From: Plasmodiophora brassicae
Lineage: Eukaryota > Endomyxa: Phytomyxea > Phytomyxea > Plasmodiophorida
Reading direction: 5' to 3'
Assembly: GCA_036867785.1 (NCBI GenBank)
Contig: CP145419.1
Location: 496,001 to 560,000 of the forward strand
DNA: 64,000 nt
Shown here: positions 30,825-43,252 of the stretch, in pieces
How positions within the stretch are numbered: the first letter of the stretch is position 1
Layout of the letters: each line of letters opens with the position of its first letter
Made by a program: the position numbers and the translations under genes
The notes under the pieces: generated by a model
The model's database searches: none
Told to the model about the DNA's origin: nothing
Seen by the model: the letters and a program-made list of their open reading frames with translations, nothing else

Positions 30825-31394
30825 ATGGAGGCGATGGTGGTGGACCTGAGGCGGTGCCTCGATGACGCGACAGGGCACATCAAGGCGCTGACGGCGGGAC
30901 GGGCGGAGGCACGCCGAGCGCTAGCGCTGGCGGCGGCGCTGACCAAGGATCGGCAGCGCGAACTGAGCAGGGCCCAGGACATAATCGCGTCGACGCGGGC
31001 GGAGCGCGATCAGCTCGAGCGGTTATGTGGCGAAATGCGGACGCAGATGGAGGGGCTGGTTAAAGAGAAGGACGATATGGGCAGGAATGCGTCTCGCGCC
31101 CGGCAGGAACGGGACGAGATCGTCGGTGAACTGAGGCGGTGTCGGGACGCGGCCGACGCCGAAGGCGCCGTCATGCGGGAGCAGATCCGCATCCTGATGG
31201 AGAAGGTGGTGGCCGGCGAAGAGGCGCAGGCCAGGGTGGTCCGGCAGTCCGCTGACGAGCACGCCCAGGTCCAGCAAACCCTGCAGGCCAAGGACCTCGA
31301 ACTTCGGCACTGCCGAACCGCTCTGGAATCGTCCCAATCCGAGATCGCCGACCTGCAGATGAAGCTTCGGTTTCTACTCAAACAGGACAGCTGA
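30825..31394 (+). CDS. Coiled-coil protein (weakly taxilin-like)
   Basis: 189 residues, almost entirely one long coiled coil with heptad leucines and charged residues. The stretch RAERDQLERLCGEMRTQMEG resembles the 'KLExLCRELQ' motif of taxilins, which bind syntaxins, but the protein is shorter than taxilins and the match is brief. Start ATG at 30825 lies 178 bp from the start of the divergent uncharacterised gene. The open frame continues upstream, so a longer N-terminus cannot be excluded. Confidence 0.6.
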   Translation: MEAMVVDLRRCLDDATGHIKALTAGRAEARRALALAAALTKDRQRELSRAQDIIASTRAERDQLERLCGEMRTQMEGLVKEKDDMGRNASRARQERDEIVGELRRCRDAADAEGAVMREQIRILMEKVVAGEEAQARVVRQSADEHAQVQQTLQAKDLELRHCRTALESSQSEIADLQMKLRFLLKQDS

Positions 31395-31469
31395 ATCGAT
31401 GGGCATTCATTGCCCGCTCTATAAATGCACGAGGTGGCGCCCATTTGGGTCAGCAGGCCGGACTTCGCG

Positions 31470-31895
31470 ATGGCGACGGCGTTGCTCCGCGCGGTCGTCG
31501 TTGCCCTACTGCTCCTGTCGATAGTCGACGCCGTCGACCCGCGCGAGGAGGCTCGCTCCACGTTGGGGGATTTGCAGAAGGTGGCGATGGGACTGTCCGA
31601 CCTGGCTGGAAACGCGAAGGTGCTTGTCAAGCAGGTGTCGATAACGTTTGCGCCGCGGACGTTCTTCAACGAGCTGATTGCGATGTATAATGGGTTGCAT
31701 ATGGGGCTGCCTGACGCCGTTGCCGACGCCGACCAGCATCTGGATAGGCTGATTGCCGGTCTGCAATCGCAACTGAAGAAAGCCATAGCCGTCAAGCAGG
31801 TGTTCTACGATCTCAATAGGAGGCTCTGTTTCGAGGAACTCCTCCGACAGCGTCTGGAAACTCTGGCCATCGAGGACGTGCCCGATGACAAGTGA
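31470..31895 (+). CDS. Small secreted or ER-lumen protein of unknown function
   Basis: 141 residues starting MATALLRAVVVALLLLSIVD, a textbook signal peptide with probable cleavage after SIVDA-VD. The mature part is helical and Cys-poor (one Cys), e.g. RSTLGDLQKVAMGLSDLAGN and HLDRLIAGLQSQLKKAIAV. No family recognised. The frame extends 15 codons upstream, but the ATG at 31470 directly precedes the signal peptide. It lies 75 bp after the coiled-coil gene on the same strand. Confidence 0.65.
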   Translation: MATALLRAVVVALLLLSIVDAVDPREEARSTLGDLQKVAMGLSDLAGNAKVLVKQVSITFAPRTFFNELIAMYNGLHMGLPDAVADADQHLDRLIAGLQSQLKKAIAVKQVFYDLNRRLCFEELLRQRLETLAIEDVPDDK

Positions 31896-32649
31896 CCCAC
31901 AGCTGGGTACCCCTTTGCCTGATCATCTTCGTTGCATCAGGAGGTTATCCGTCTCCGGTGATAAAAAACACTCGCCGTTGTTCATCTGATCGCGCAGGGC
32001 ACCTCATTCGCCTGATTCGGGTAGAACCCCACATGATCGGGTCATAATGACTGAGGGATCGTTCGCAAATATCGTGGCCCTTCTCGCGTTGTGTAGGCGT
32101 TAACCGTGTGTGAGCAGTCGTGCAACGGATCGGAGATGCAACACCGGATGTCACGTACCATATCGCATATATACGTGGAGCGTCATCCCACACGTGACGA
32201 ATACAATTTTAAGCTCCACCTGCGACCAGGATGGATCCGTATTACAGCGAGCTTGACCTGGAAACCGCTGCCCAGCGGATTCCCATCAAATGAAATGCGG
32301 TCCAACGTCTTCCGCGAACAGCCTTGGGCCGCCGTATCCTCAGCGGTCCCAGTTGAATCGTAGCAGAGCGTCAAGCAGGACGCATCCGCAAACGCCGAAA
32401 CGAATATTGTGGCTGGAACGACGTGGGCGTGCGTTCGGTGACGATGAGAGGCTGGAAACCCCATGAATTAGCGCGCCAGAGTACAGGACTCCGCACTGTA
32501 CGCTCCGGCAGTACCTATTCAACAAACGTGAACTCAGATCCCAGACCGCCGTGCTGCACGTGCCCATTGCTGTTTCACTGACTCTAAAGTCTAAAACCCA
32601 ATGGGTGTCACTGTCATCAGGTGTGTCCAGCGGAAAAAAAGTACGGAAC
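31896..32649. other. Intergenic region without a supported protein gene
   Basis: About 750 bp of lower coding character between the secreted protein and the tRNA gene. Short frames only; no domain match or sensible splice joins. An A-run (ggaaaaaaag, near 32631-32640) just left of the tRNA corresponds to a T-run on the transcribed strand downstream of the tRNA and probably acts as a Pol III terminator. Confidence 0.5.
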
Positions 32650-32722
32650 AGGCCACGCAGGGAGTCGAACCCTGGTCTACAGATTCAGAGTCTGTCGTGA
32701 TAACCACCTACACTACACGGCC
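32650..32722 (-). tRNA. trnQ-CUG: tRNA-Gln (anticodon CTG)
   Basis: Minus-strand 73-nt cloverleaf. Acceptor GGCCGTG pairs with CGTGGCC with two G-U type pairs; the anticodon stem ACAGA/TCTGT closes the 7-nt loop CTCTGAA, giving anticodon CTG; the T-arm is CAGGG-TTCGACT-CCCTG. The discriminator base is U. The loop CTCTGAA and TGTAG-type D-arm start match eukaryotic tRNA-Gln. No intron. A run of T on the transcribed strand follows within about 20 nt (complement of 32633-32640), suitable for Pol III termination. Confidence 0.92.
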
Positions 32723-33008
32723 GTGGTCTGGTAACACGCCTCACAGCACGGCTCTAACGGTTAATAAATCGAGTAACGACAGATGCGATTAATGAAGCCA
32801 ATGGCCCCATAGATTGGCCATTGCCAATCCAGTCCACCACGGTCCTGGCTTCGAATACGTCACTAAGGAACGCGACGGCCGCAGGTGGTGCCGCCCGCGT
32901 GGTGCGACCATGAGCTGGACGAGGTCCGATCGTCGCGCGCAACACTCCGTCGCGGACTGCGTTCTTTCCTGCCCGTTCGGCGAGCTCGTCCCCTTGTGCC
33001 CAGGGGCC

Positions 33009-35670
33009 ATGCCTGACAACTCGACGTCAATGGCCGAAGGGGATGGTCCCGTGCCCCGGGCCCACGCCCTGAGTCGGCACGATTTCCATAAATGCGACTT
33101 GATTCTGGTCAAAGTCGGCACTGGAGTCGGTATGTTCCTGTCATGCGGTTGCCCGCCGGCCAGTGTCTGAGCACCCGACAGTCACGTCGGATAAAGGGCA
33201 CCTCGCTCTTGGTCGCGTCGGCCATCTCGTTGAACAGGTCGGTTGCGGGAACGTCTTTCCGCGCTGGTAACGAATATCAACATGGGCGGGTTCCGACGAT
33301 TCAGATCACGGCTCTGCACGAGCGCAACAAACGTATTGTCCTAGTGACATCGGGTGCTGTCGGCGCTGGGCGGCGCAAGCTGAACAAGCAGGCCATTATG
33401 ATGTCGTCGCTGCGATCTCAGATGGGAGACCTCAACAACCCGACACCGCACGACTGGGATCCGAAGGTAGGGTACCGTCCGGCCGGGAAGCCGATCCCCC
33501 CATCCGGTAATCGCTGACCCAATCCCAGGCGTGCGCTGCTGCTGGCCAGTCGCGTATCATGTCGCTGTACGAGCAGCTGTTCTCCATGCACGATATCAGG
33601 TGCGCTCAGGTCCTCGTCATGGACTCGGATTTCAGCTCGCCCGAGAAACGCAAGAGCGTATGCCTCGTTGTGCGTCGGTTATTGTGCCTGCTTAATTCTG
33701 GGTACCAGTTCGCGTCGACGATCAACACGCTGCTGTCGATCGGCATCATCCCGATCATCAACGAGAACGATGTGATGACGAATCGAGAAACGCCGCTGAC
33801 GGACAGCGATGGGCACATCTTCTGGGACAATGATTCGCTGGCATCCATCGTGTCGTCTGTGATCGGCGTCCAGCTCCAGATCCTGTTGACCGACGTCGAC
33901 GGGTTGTACTTCACGCCGCCCGAATCTGTGAAGAAAGGCGTCGCGCCACGTGTCATGCACTTCTACCGTGCCAACACGGAGGTCGAACTCGGCGCCAAGT
34001 CCAGGGTCGGCCGAGGTGGCATGCAGGCCAAGATCGCCGCATCCCTGGACGCCATTTCACGTGGCGTTGGCGCCGTCGTGATCGCGTCTGGCCACAAGCA
34101 GAACTCGATCCTTGACGTTTGCGGTGGTGCCACCGTTGGCACTTTATTCTCGTCCATGTCGTTTGATGATAGCGTATCCCCACGTCAGCAAGCTCAGCTC
34201 GCGCGGGATGCATCCCGGTCACTGTGCTCTTTGTCAAGGTACACCATCATGCTTCTCGTCAATGCTTGGCTCAATGCGGTCTTGGCAGCGAGCATCGATC
34301 TGCGGTTCTGCTGGCAATTGCCGATGCCCTCGCAGCGAATTCGGCAGCGATCCATAAGGAGAACCAGCGCGACCTGGATGCTGCAGTAGGGTCGGGCATG
34401 TCCAAAGCGATGGCTGACAGGTACCAGCATGGGTATAATTGTTGCACGTTCCTGACGTGGTTCCAGGCTCGTGCTAACGGGACCGAAGCTGGCATCGCTC
34501 TGCGCTGGCATTCGACAGCTGGCATCCGGCCCGGATCCTCTGTCCCGAGTTCATCGTAAGACGGAGCTGGCGCCTGGGCTTATCCTGATCCAAGAAGCGG
34601 CGCCGATCGGCGTTCTGCTCATCATCTTCGAATCGCGCCCGGATGCGCTCCCTCAGATTGCGTCTCTAGGTCTGTTCTTGTCATACCGTTTACATGGCGC
34701 TGTTTGCTAACGAATGCTGGCAGCACTTCAAAGCGGGAATGGGCTGCTGCTGAAGGGTGGCAAAGAGGCAGCGCACACGAACCGAATTCTGCATTCCACG
34801 ATCGTCGAGGCGATCGAGCGGTCGAGCAACGGGGCTGTCCCTCGCGATGTCCTTCAGCTCGTCGAGTCCCGCGAAGACATTGGCGAGCTGCTGCAGCTGG
34901 ATGACTGCATAGACCTGGTGATCCCTCGCGGGTCAGCCGATCTGGTGAACTTCATCAAGGGAAACACCCGCATTCCCGTCCTGGGCCATGCCGACGGTGT
35001 CTGCCACGTGTACGTCGACCAGTATGCCGACCTCTCTAAGGCCGATCGCATCCTGATCGACTCAAAGACCTCCTACCCGGCAGCGTGCAACAGCGCCGAG
35101 ACAGTCCTTGTTCACGAGGCGCTGATCGCGAACGGGGGCGTCAACGTAGGGCTTGTAACCAGGCAACTGTCGATCCCCCATCTGACGATAATGTTCACAC
35201 AGACGGTGCTGCAGACGCTGGGTAAAGCGGGCGTGAAACTGCTCGGAGGGCCTCGTGCCGTTCGACAATTGCATCTCCCCGCTGCACCGTCCCTCAAGAC
35301 GGAGTACTCCGACCTGGCCATGTCGCTGGAGATCGTGTCGGATGTCGACGATGCGATCGCCCACATCCACAAGTACGGCAGCGGGCACACGGAGACGATC
35401 GTCACGGAAGACGGCGACGTTGCCGAGCAATTCCTGCGGCAGGTCGACAGCGCCTGCATATTCCACAATGCGTCGACCCGCTTCTCGGACGGGTTCCGGT
35501 TCGGCCTTGGCGCCGAAGTCGGTATATCCACTGGCCGGATCCATGCACGTGGACCCGTCGGCGTGGAAGGCCTGCTGACCACCCGGTGGAAGCTTCGGTC
35601 CAGCGCCTGCCACACCGTCGACATGTTCAGCTCCGGCCAGCTGGACTATACCCACAAGGCGCTGGAATGA
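33009..35670 (+). CDS. ALDH18A1: Delta-1-pyrroline-5-carboxylate synthase (fused glutamate 5-kinase / gamma-glutamyl phosphate reductase)
   Basis: Bifunctional enzyme for proline and ornithine synthesis. Eight exons (33009-33129, 33182-33237, 33305-33466, 33529-33657, 33709-34238, 34289-34420, 34467-34669, 34724-35670) sum to 759 residues. Kinase half: LILVKVGTGVVTSDKGHLAL, IVLVTSGAVGAGRRKL, ACAAAGQSRIMSLYEQLF, PIINENDVM, DNDSLASIVSSVIG, LLTDVDGLY, GRGGMQAKIAA. Reductase half: PIGVLLIIFESRPDALPQIA, GLLLKGGKEAAHTNRIL, NTRIPVLGHADGVCHVYVD, YPAACNSAETVLVH (catalytic Cys), STRFSDGFRFGLGAEVGIST, HARGPVGVEGLLT. Both active sites look intact, with the order and length typical of animal/plant P5CS rather than separate bacterial ProB and ProA. 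Start ATG at 33009 is in a good position before the kinase core. Confidence 0.96.
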
Positions 35671-35863
35671 GCGCCCTTCCCTGGCGCGAGGAACTGGGCA
35701 CGTTTCTGCCCTCTGCACCCCGCCGGGCAACAGCAATACACTGATAGAGTACTGATGCGACACCTGTTCCCGTTTACGACAACTCTAGTTAATGAAACAT
35801 AAAGACGCACCACCTCGGGATAACGGTGCCTGGCGGTAAGGATTGCTAGGTAGAAGTTGTAGG

Positions 35864-36841
35864 TTAGCTTGCTCTGTTATCGCGCGACGCCACGTCGTCC
35901 AGCAGTGTCAGCAGCCACCGTCGCCGGATGTCGCGTTCGGATCGATGCCGAAGGCCAAAGTGCTGGATGATCATCGACCAGTTCGACCCATACCGGTCAA
36001 CGCCTTTCGCCAGGTTGTGCAGATCCGCCTCACTCCAGTCTCCGTTTCGCTCCTCACTGCAACTCGGTTCGCCGCCCGTTATTTCGTAGCCGAACGCGAT
36101 GCTGACGCCCCGCTGCCATTTCTGCACATCGGCGACAATATCGCGACGCGCACGCGGCGCTCTACCCGGGCTCGACGTGATGCTGTTAACGCCAGGCGAC
36201 GCCTGACCCGACAGCATCTCCGCAAACACCGCCTTCGGTCTGTCATCGTCAATTGGTAGCAGCGATTCGCATCGGAACCTGCACAGAAGCAGGTTCAGCT
36301 CCCGATCGCACGCCCCGATGCCCAGTTCCTACCTCTTGAGCTTCCGCCGCTGGTCAAGCGTATCGCTGAGCAGGTCGGCAATGGCAATCGGAAGCGAGAT
36401 CGGCGGTTCAGTCAGGAACGCCCACCCGTCGAACTCTTCGAAGGCCCTGGCGCGCAGCTCGCCGGCGGTCTCCAGCGCCGCCTCCAGCAGGCTCGTCCGA
36501 GCCCGCTCGACCACGTCGTCGACATCAGCGCCCAGCGCGACGCCTGCGCCGCGCATCACCATGCCCATCAGGTCGTCGACGCTGGCGTCATCGTCGACGG
36601 CGAACTCTTCGCCGGCGGCCAGCTGCGGCTGCATCTTCGGCGCCACGCGCCAGCAGTTCTGCAATGCGGCCAAAAATGACGCCTCCCGCTGCTGCGCCGC
36701 CGGTATCGGCCGTATAGGAGGTACCTGTGTACCGCCACGGGGCACGTGGAACGATGATCCCCGTCGGCCTGCAGTTCGCCAGTGCGGCTCCGCTCCACTA
36801 GCTGGCCTGCAGTTCTCACTATGTAGGGTGACGCGTTCCAT
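35864..36841 (-). CDS. SANT/Myb-domain protein
   Basis: Exons 36841-36333 and 36278-35864 (54-nt intron) give 307 residues. A C-terminal SANT/Myb-like repeat is seen in GDWSEADLHNLAKGVDRYGS followed by NWSMIIQHFGL-RHRSERDIRRRW, with the three spaced Trp positions. The N-terminal part is acidic in the middle (EEFAVDDDASVDDLMGMVM) and otherwise unrecognised. TERF-, SWI3/ADA2- or MYB-type DNA or histone-tail binding are possible; a single C-terminal repeat resembles telobox-like factors, but this is inference. The frame upstream of 36841 is open to 36982, so the start could lie earlier. Confidence 0.72.
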
Positions 36842-37000
36842 AATGAAAAACACGCAGTCATGGACACAACGCCAGTCCAGTGGCCACTCTGAGGTACAGA
36901 GGTTCGCTCGACGAAGGAGCACCATAACTTGGGCGCGATTCGATGCAGAACACAAGCCGGTATCATGTGTAATGAGGAGCACGGCTGGCAGATGCGTGAA

Positions 37001-38870
<1,870 letters not shown>

Positions 38871-40485
38871 ATGATGACGATTGTCGGCGGTCGGTTTCTG
38901 CTGCGGCGGCGATGCCGACGGTGGACGGTGGTCCCCGGGATCGCGCGGTGTCTTCATACGCCACATCACGAGCCGCCTGTCGTCAAGGAGTTCGTACAGA
39001 TCCGCGAGGATGTTCACGGCCGGACGAGGTTCTACCGACCGAGTGCCGATAAGACGTCGATCGACTGGACATGGGATACGGAAACCCAGGATATAGGGCG
39101 GGCTGGCGTCGCCTGGCGATTGCTTCCGGCACCCTTGCGCGAATGGGTTCGTACGCTGCTGTTACCTGTCGGGTACCCGTCGTCTGTCCATTCGTCGTAC
39201 GCCCGCGTGCACGTCCTTCAAGCGCTAGAGACGTACATCTGGAGCACGGTCAGCAGATCTCGTTCGCCGGCGATTGCTAGGGATTGACATTCCTCCTAGG
39301 TATCCGTGCTGTGCAGTCAGACAATGTTGGAGTCGCTGGGGGTGGCATCGTCTGCCGTTGCGACTGGCGGCGGCGCCGTCGCCATCCAATGGGTCCTGAA
39401 GGACGGGATCGGCGAGATCGGCAAACTCTTCCTGATACAACGGTTCGCGCGGTCGTTCGATTCGCATCCGAAAACCTGGAAGATGGTTGGCGAGGTTGCC
39501 AGCGTCGTTGGCGCCACGCTTCAACTGTCCACTGTCCTGTTCCCTGGCAGTTGGTTCCTGGGACTCGCCTCCATTGGTTACATGCTCAGAGCCATCCAGT
39601 AAGTCGATCAGCCTCGTGCGCATGGCCTTCAGCTTAGTTGTCGTTGTCGTGTAGTTTCTCGATTTACAACGCGACGCATATGACGTTCACGAGGTCGTTT
39701 GCCCAACAAGGGAACGTTGGCGACCTGGTCGCCAAGGATGACTCCCAGATGACAGTCGCCCATTTGGTGGGGATCTGCACCGGTGTCGGCCTGTTGACCA
39801 TCTCCCATTCTCACATGTTCCTCTTCGGGACGTTCTTTCTGCTGGTTCCCGTCCATGTCGCCGCTACAGTGGCCCTTCTGCGAGCCGCCAAATTCGAGGA
39901 ACTCAGCGCGAACCGAGTCATCGTGCTGGCCTCCCAGTTCGTTCGCATATGCGATGCGCCTGGCGATCAGCCCATTTGGGGCCTTGATGATGTCGAGGAA
40001 CGGATGGTTGGTTTCGGCGAGTGGATCAAACCAGGGTTCGACGCGCCACATGCCGATCTCGGCGTCCCCATCGCCCACAGTTTCCAGTCGACCAAATGCC
40101 TGGAAACGGCCATCAATGTGTTCAAGGTTGTACCTGTACGCAGCGTAGCGGTACTGGTTATTGACATCCTTTCGTGCAGGAAGAGAACTACATGATCGGA
40201 TACAATGCTTGGAAGTCGAGATTCGGCATCGTATATAGGCAGGCAGCAACGCACCTTGATATCGCCAAGTCGTTGTTGCATTTGACCAGGTTCGCGTTCG
40301 AGCTTCAGTCATCGTCCAAGGCGGTTGGCCCGGATCCCGTCCTGACGCACCAGGTCGAAATGCTCAGCGCCCTGGAGTGGACACGCCGGCTGTTCCCCAA
40401 GTTCATGGTCGAACTGGACACGAGGGGCTGGGACATCGACAACGTTTTCTGGGAAGACAACGGGTGTCGAGCCGAATGGAAATGA
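38871..40485 (+). CDS. RUS family protein (DUF647, root UVB-sensitive / RUSF1)
   Basis: Exons 38871-39248, 39300-39598, 39655-40126 and 40180-40485 give 484 residues. The RUS core spans ~100-390: LLLPVGYPSSVHSSYARVHV, ALETYIWSTVSVLCSQTMLE, GGGAVAIQWVLKDGIGEIGK, FDSHPKTWKMVGEVAS, TFTRSFAQQGNVGDLVAKDD, SQMTVAHLVGICTGVGLLTI, PVHVAATVALLRAAKFEELS. The family is membrane-associated and, in plants, linked to UV-B sensing and organelle homeostasis; the animal member's function is poorly known. The C-terminal lobe (FKEENYMIGYNAWKSRFGIV ... LDTRGWDIDNVFWE) also matches. The N-terminus is basic with few acids (MMTIVGGRFLLRRRCRRWTV), compatible with a mitochondrial or plastid targeting signal. Confidence 0.9.
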
Positions 40486-40509
40486 AACGATCGATATAAC
40501 TACAGAAAA

Positions 40510-41307
40510 TCAAGGTTCATTGTCTGCCCACCTGCAGTTGACGATGTGCGACTTGAGCGCCGGGATCGTCTTTAATGACTGACGGCACTTGTGGCACGCC
40601 AACGGCCGCTTTAGGACCTCTTCGTAGCGGTTCCGATCAATCTGTGCACGACGTTCACGAGGACTGATGATTCGGACCGGTGATTGACTGATTGGCCACA
40701 CCTGCACCGAACCGTGTTCTTCGATTTGCGACACGACAAACTCAGGGGGCAGGAAGAATTCGGTCGTGAACGAGTTCCAGTGCTTCTTGTTCTTCAGCGC
40801 CTCGGAGTCCATGTCACAACTCTACGAAGAGGTTGAGGACAGATCCGTCATAGATCTCGTGGAACCGCACCGACAATCAAATGCATATGCAGACGATCCA
40901 GACTCGGCACAGCATGAAATCCCATCTTGTACCCTTCTGGAAACATGCCCGCATTGGATAACCTACCAGCCATCAATCGGCACGATCGTGCGCAGGCGGC
41001 GACAGACGACTCACAGTTCAGCAGCCCGTTTGCCACTGTTAATCATGGCACGTACGAGCCCAAGGTGCTCACGCCGCAGAACGGAGATGCTGGAAATATT
41101 CGCCCGGGGCAGGACCAGTAAATGCACGCGCGCTTTCGGATACCGATCATAGATCGTGACCGTGTCGTCATCGTCGGCGAACACGACGAACGGGAACCTG
41201 GCCGCATTGTTCACCAGAGCACTCAACACGCCTTTCCATGGCCCAAGCGCCGGGATCGATGCCCATTGGACCGCCGTTGGCGGCCGGTAGATCGACGACC
41301 CAGTCAT
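40510..41307 (-). CDS. APTX: Aprataxin-type DNA 5'-adenylate hydrolase
   Basis: HIT-superfamily enzyme that removes AMP from abortive DNA ligation ends in single-strand break repair. Exons 41307-41015, 40962-40875 and 40821-40510 give 230 residues. HIT fold: FVVFADDDDTVTIYDRYPKA, RVHLLVLPRANISSI, then MGFHAVPSLDRLHMHLISCD with the His-x-His triad written HMHL, followed by the aprataxin hallmark DSEALKNKKHWNSFTTEFFL. C-terminal C2HC finger: PLACHKCRQSLKTIPALKSHIVNC. Length is that of the short (fungal-type) form without the animal FHA domain. The histidine triad lies in the small middle exon, only visible once both 52-nt introns are removed. Confidence 0.95.
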
Positions 41308-41469
41308 CCCTCCTCAGACACGCGTCCGTCTGTGCAGACAAGTGCGCGGCAGCGGGCAGGCCGACCAGGACCCAGTGAGGCGTTCTACGTCCATACGGCG
41401 GGGTGTGCTGTCGGAAACCCCATAAGGCATAACACAATGCCCTAACGGGTCCGGACATTCCTTAAAGCG

Positions 41470-42354
41470 TTACTGCACCTGCGATGATGGGCAATGAGAC
41501 CACCTGCGAACTTTAAGAGTGTCGCAACTGTGTTCCTGGTGGCGCTTTAGACTTGTGTGGGATACCTCCGTGCCACAATGGTCACACGTAACTTTTGAGC
41601 CCTGTGGCGGCACCAAGCTGGGTGTTGTCAGCCCAGCAGCAAAGTTAGACGTTCCATGCTGATGTTGGTCGTCGGATATCCCCTTCGGCCTAGTTAAGTC
41701 AAGCATGTAGCTGAGGTCGTCCGCCGATGCCCGGGTTGACGTGCCGTTCGACTGCACAAATAGTAACGTATCAACGTCGGGGTTAAGCATACTGCCTTCG
41801 CCGTTAGAGGTACCGGTCAACCCGGCTTCCTGTTCATCAACAATCCCCTGCCCGTGACCTCCTCTGCTCGACCCTGTTGTTGACATCGCCATTCGCCACA
41901 TCGTCGTCAGCGTCGCGCAGGTGTCAGCGACCATGACTGGAGCGTTGGTGTGGTAGGGCACCTTGTTTGACGTCATCTCATCGTCCAGGTATCGATAATC
42001 GTCTTCGTACGCATCCAGGTCAAAGTAGGTCTCGACTGCGTCGCGGTTGACGTCGTCATCGGCGCCGAGAGCGCAGCGGCGGGCTAGGGTCGCGAAGAGC
42101 AATGCGCAGGATTTCCAAAGCGCCATTGTCGACGTCGTTCGCGGATCATGCACCGGCAGCAGCTCGCAGAATGAGCCCGGTGCCAGGGCCGGGGCCGCAG
42201 TTTCCACTTCCAGGGCCCGGGGCCCTGGGCGCGCCCGCGCAGTCCTCGGAATGAGTTGACGTTCTCGACGTAACGGACCGGTCAGGTTTCTCCTGAGTAT
42301 CCCCAATATTGATTTCGATGCCAGGCACCGTCGTCGCTCACTCGGCGTCAGCAT
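41470..42354 (-). CDS. Uncharacterised protein with one C-terminal zinc-finger-like motif
   Basis: 294-residue frame (from the first ATG at 42354; an internal ATG at 42126, MALWKSCALLFATLARRCAL, would give 218 residues starting with a possible signal sequence). Only one motif is recognisable, near the C-terminus: VTCDHCGTEVSHTSLKRHQE-HSC, a C2H-C/C2HC finger. The rest is acidic (YFDLDAYEDDYRYLDDEM) then Ser/Thr/Gly-rich. Real coding status is likely but not certain; no introns are needed. Confidence 0.5.
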   Translation of the reverse strand: MLTPSERRRCLASKSILGILRRNLTGPLRRERQLIPRTARARPGPRALEVETAAPALAPGSFCELLPVHDPRTTSTMALWKSCALLFATLARRCALGADDDVNRDAVETYFDLDAYEDDYRYLDDEMTSNKVPYHTNAPVMVADTCATLTTMWRMAMSTTGSSRGGHGQGIVDEQEAGLTGTSNGEGSMLNPDVDTLLFVQSNGTSTRASADDLSYMLDLTRPKGISDDQHQHGTSNFAAGLTTPSLVPPQGSKVTCDHCGTEVSHTSLKRHQEHSCDTLKVRRWSHCPSSQVQ

Positions 42355-42645
42355 ACGTTAGGCCATGCGACGACGCCCAGGGGCCAGCCCGGCCTCCCAA
42401 TGCCCGCGCTTGAGGATCATATTTGCGTTCCCGCTGATCAGCGCTCAGCTCTCGAACAGCAGTCCAATCGGTTACCGCTGCGTGCCCTCGTGGGGACCAG
42501 TTTTACTCACCTCAATCCAGCTGAGTATGGGGTGACCCTTCCTTCCAACGCATGACATCACTGGCTACATCTCAATGACCTCTCAGTTGACACTGGCACG
42601 ACTACTAGCGAGTCACGAGACCGGCTTCAGTCTTCAGGTGCGATC

Positions 42646-43179
42646 ATGTCGGTGTACGTGCTGGAACTGGAACATGGTATGTATTACGTCGGATACACTG
42701 CGCGAAGCGTTCAGGAACGATTCGAGGAGCACTGCGCCGGCATGGGAGCAGTCTGGACCGAGATACACCGTCCAGTAAGGATCATCTGGTCTGGGCCCGG
42801 CAACCTCGAGGACGAGCGAAGAATCACGCTGGAGACAATGGGGACGTACGGATGGCAGAACGTTCGCGGTGGTCCCTGGACGCAAACTCATCTCGATTAT
42901 CCACCTCGAGAACTGAGCAACGTCGATGATTCGCAGTCGTCAAGTCCCGGTGAGGACGACGCGTGCTTTCGTTGCGGGAGACACGGGCACTGGGTGGCGA
43001 ATTGCTACGCAGCGACCCATGTGGACGGGTACTATTTCGGTAATGGCGCCGGGACCTCCGTTCGATGCTACCGCTGTGGTCGGTTTGGACATTATGCCAA
43101 CCGGTGCTTTGCGACGACCGATGCCCAAGGGTACGATCTAAGCGACGATGAGTCTTACGAATCAGACTCGTCATACTGA
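42646..43179 (+). CDS. GIY-YIG-like nuclease domain fused to two CCHC zinc knuckles
   Basis: 177 residues, no introns. Residues 1-80 match the GIY-YIG superfamily core: VYVLELEHGMYYVGYTARSV, QERFEEHCAGMGAVWTEIHR (Arg of the first helix, His/Trp pattern), and EDERRITLETMGTYGWQNVR, where the Glu corresponds to the metal-binding position. Two zinc knuckles follow: CFRCGRHGHWVANC (~113-126) and CYRCGRFGHYANRC (~146-159), then an acidic tail (SDDESYESDSSY). GIY-YIG domains with CCHC knuckles occur in some protists and large DNA viruses; knuckles imply nucleic-acid binding. The first motif reads VYVLEL/YYVGYT rather than GIY/YIG, as in the wider superfamily. Activity is inferred. Confidence 0.82.
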   Translation: MSVYVLELEHGMYYVGYTARSVQERFEEHCAGMGAVWTEIHRPVRIIWSGPGNLEDERRITLETMGTYGWQNVRGGPWTQTHLDYPPRELSNVDDSQSSSPGEDDACFRCGRHGHWVANCYAATHVDGYYFGNGAGTSVRCYRCGRFGHYANRCFATTDAQGYDLSDDESYESDSSY

Positions 43180-43252
43180 TGATGCTGGGTGTACAATCTG
43201 GCGCTTACAACGTTCATGCCGGCGTTAACGAACTTTCATGGTACGGTTCTAT

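Noticed and set aside
41122-41445. Plus-strand frame opposite aprataxin exon 1
   Set aside because: No similarity and overlaps the well-supported HIT domain on the other strand.
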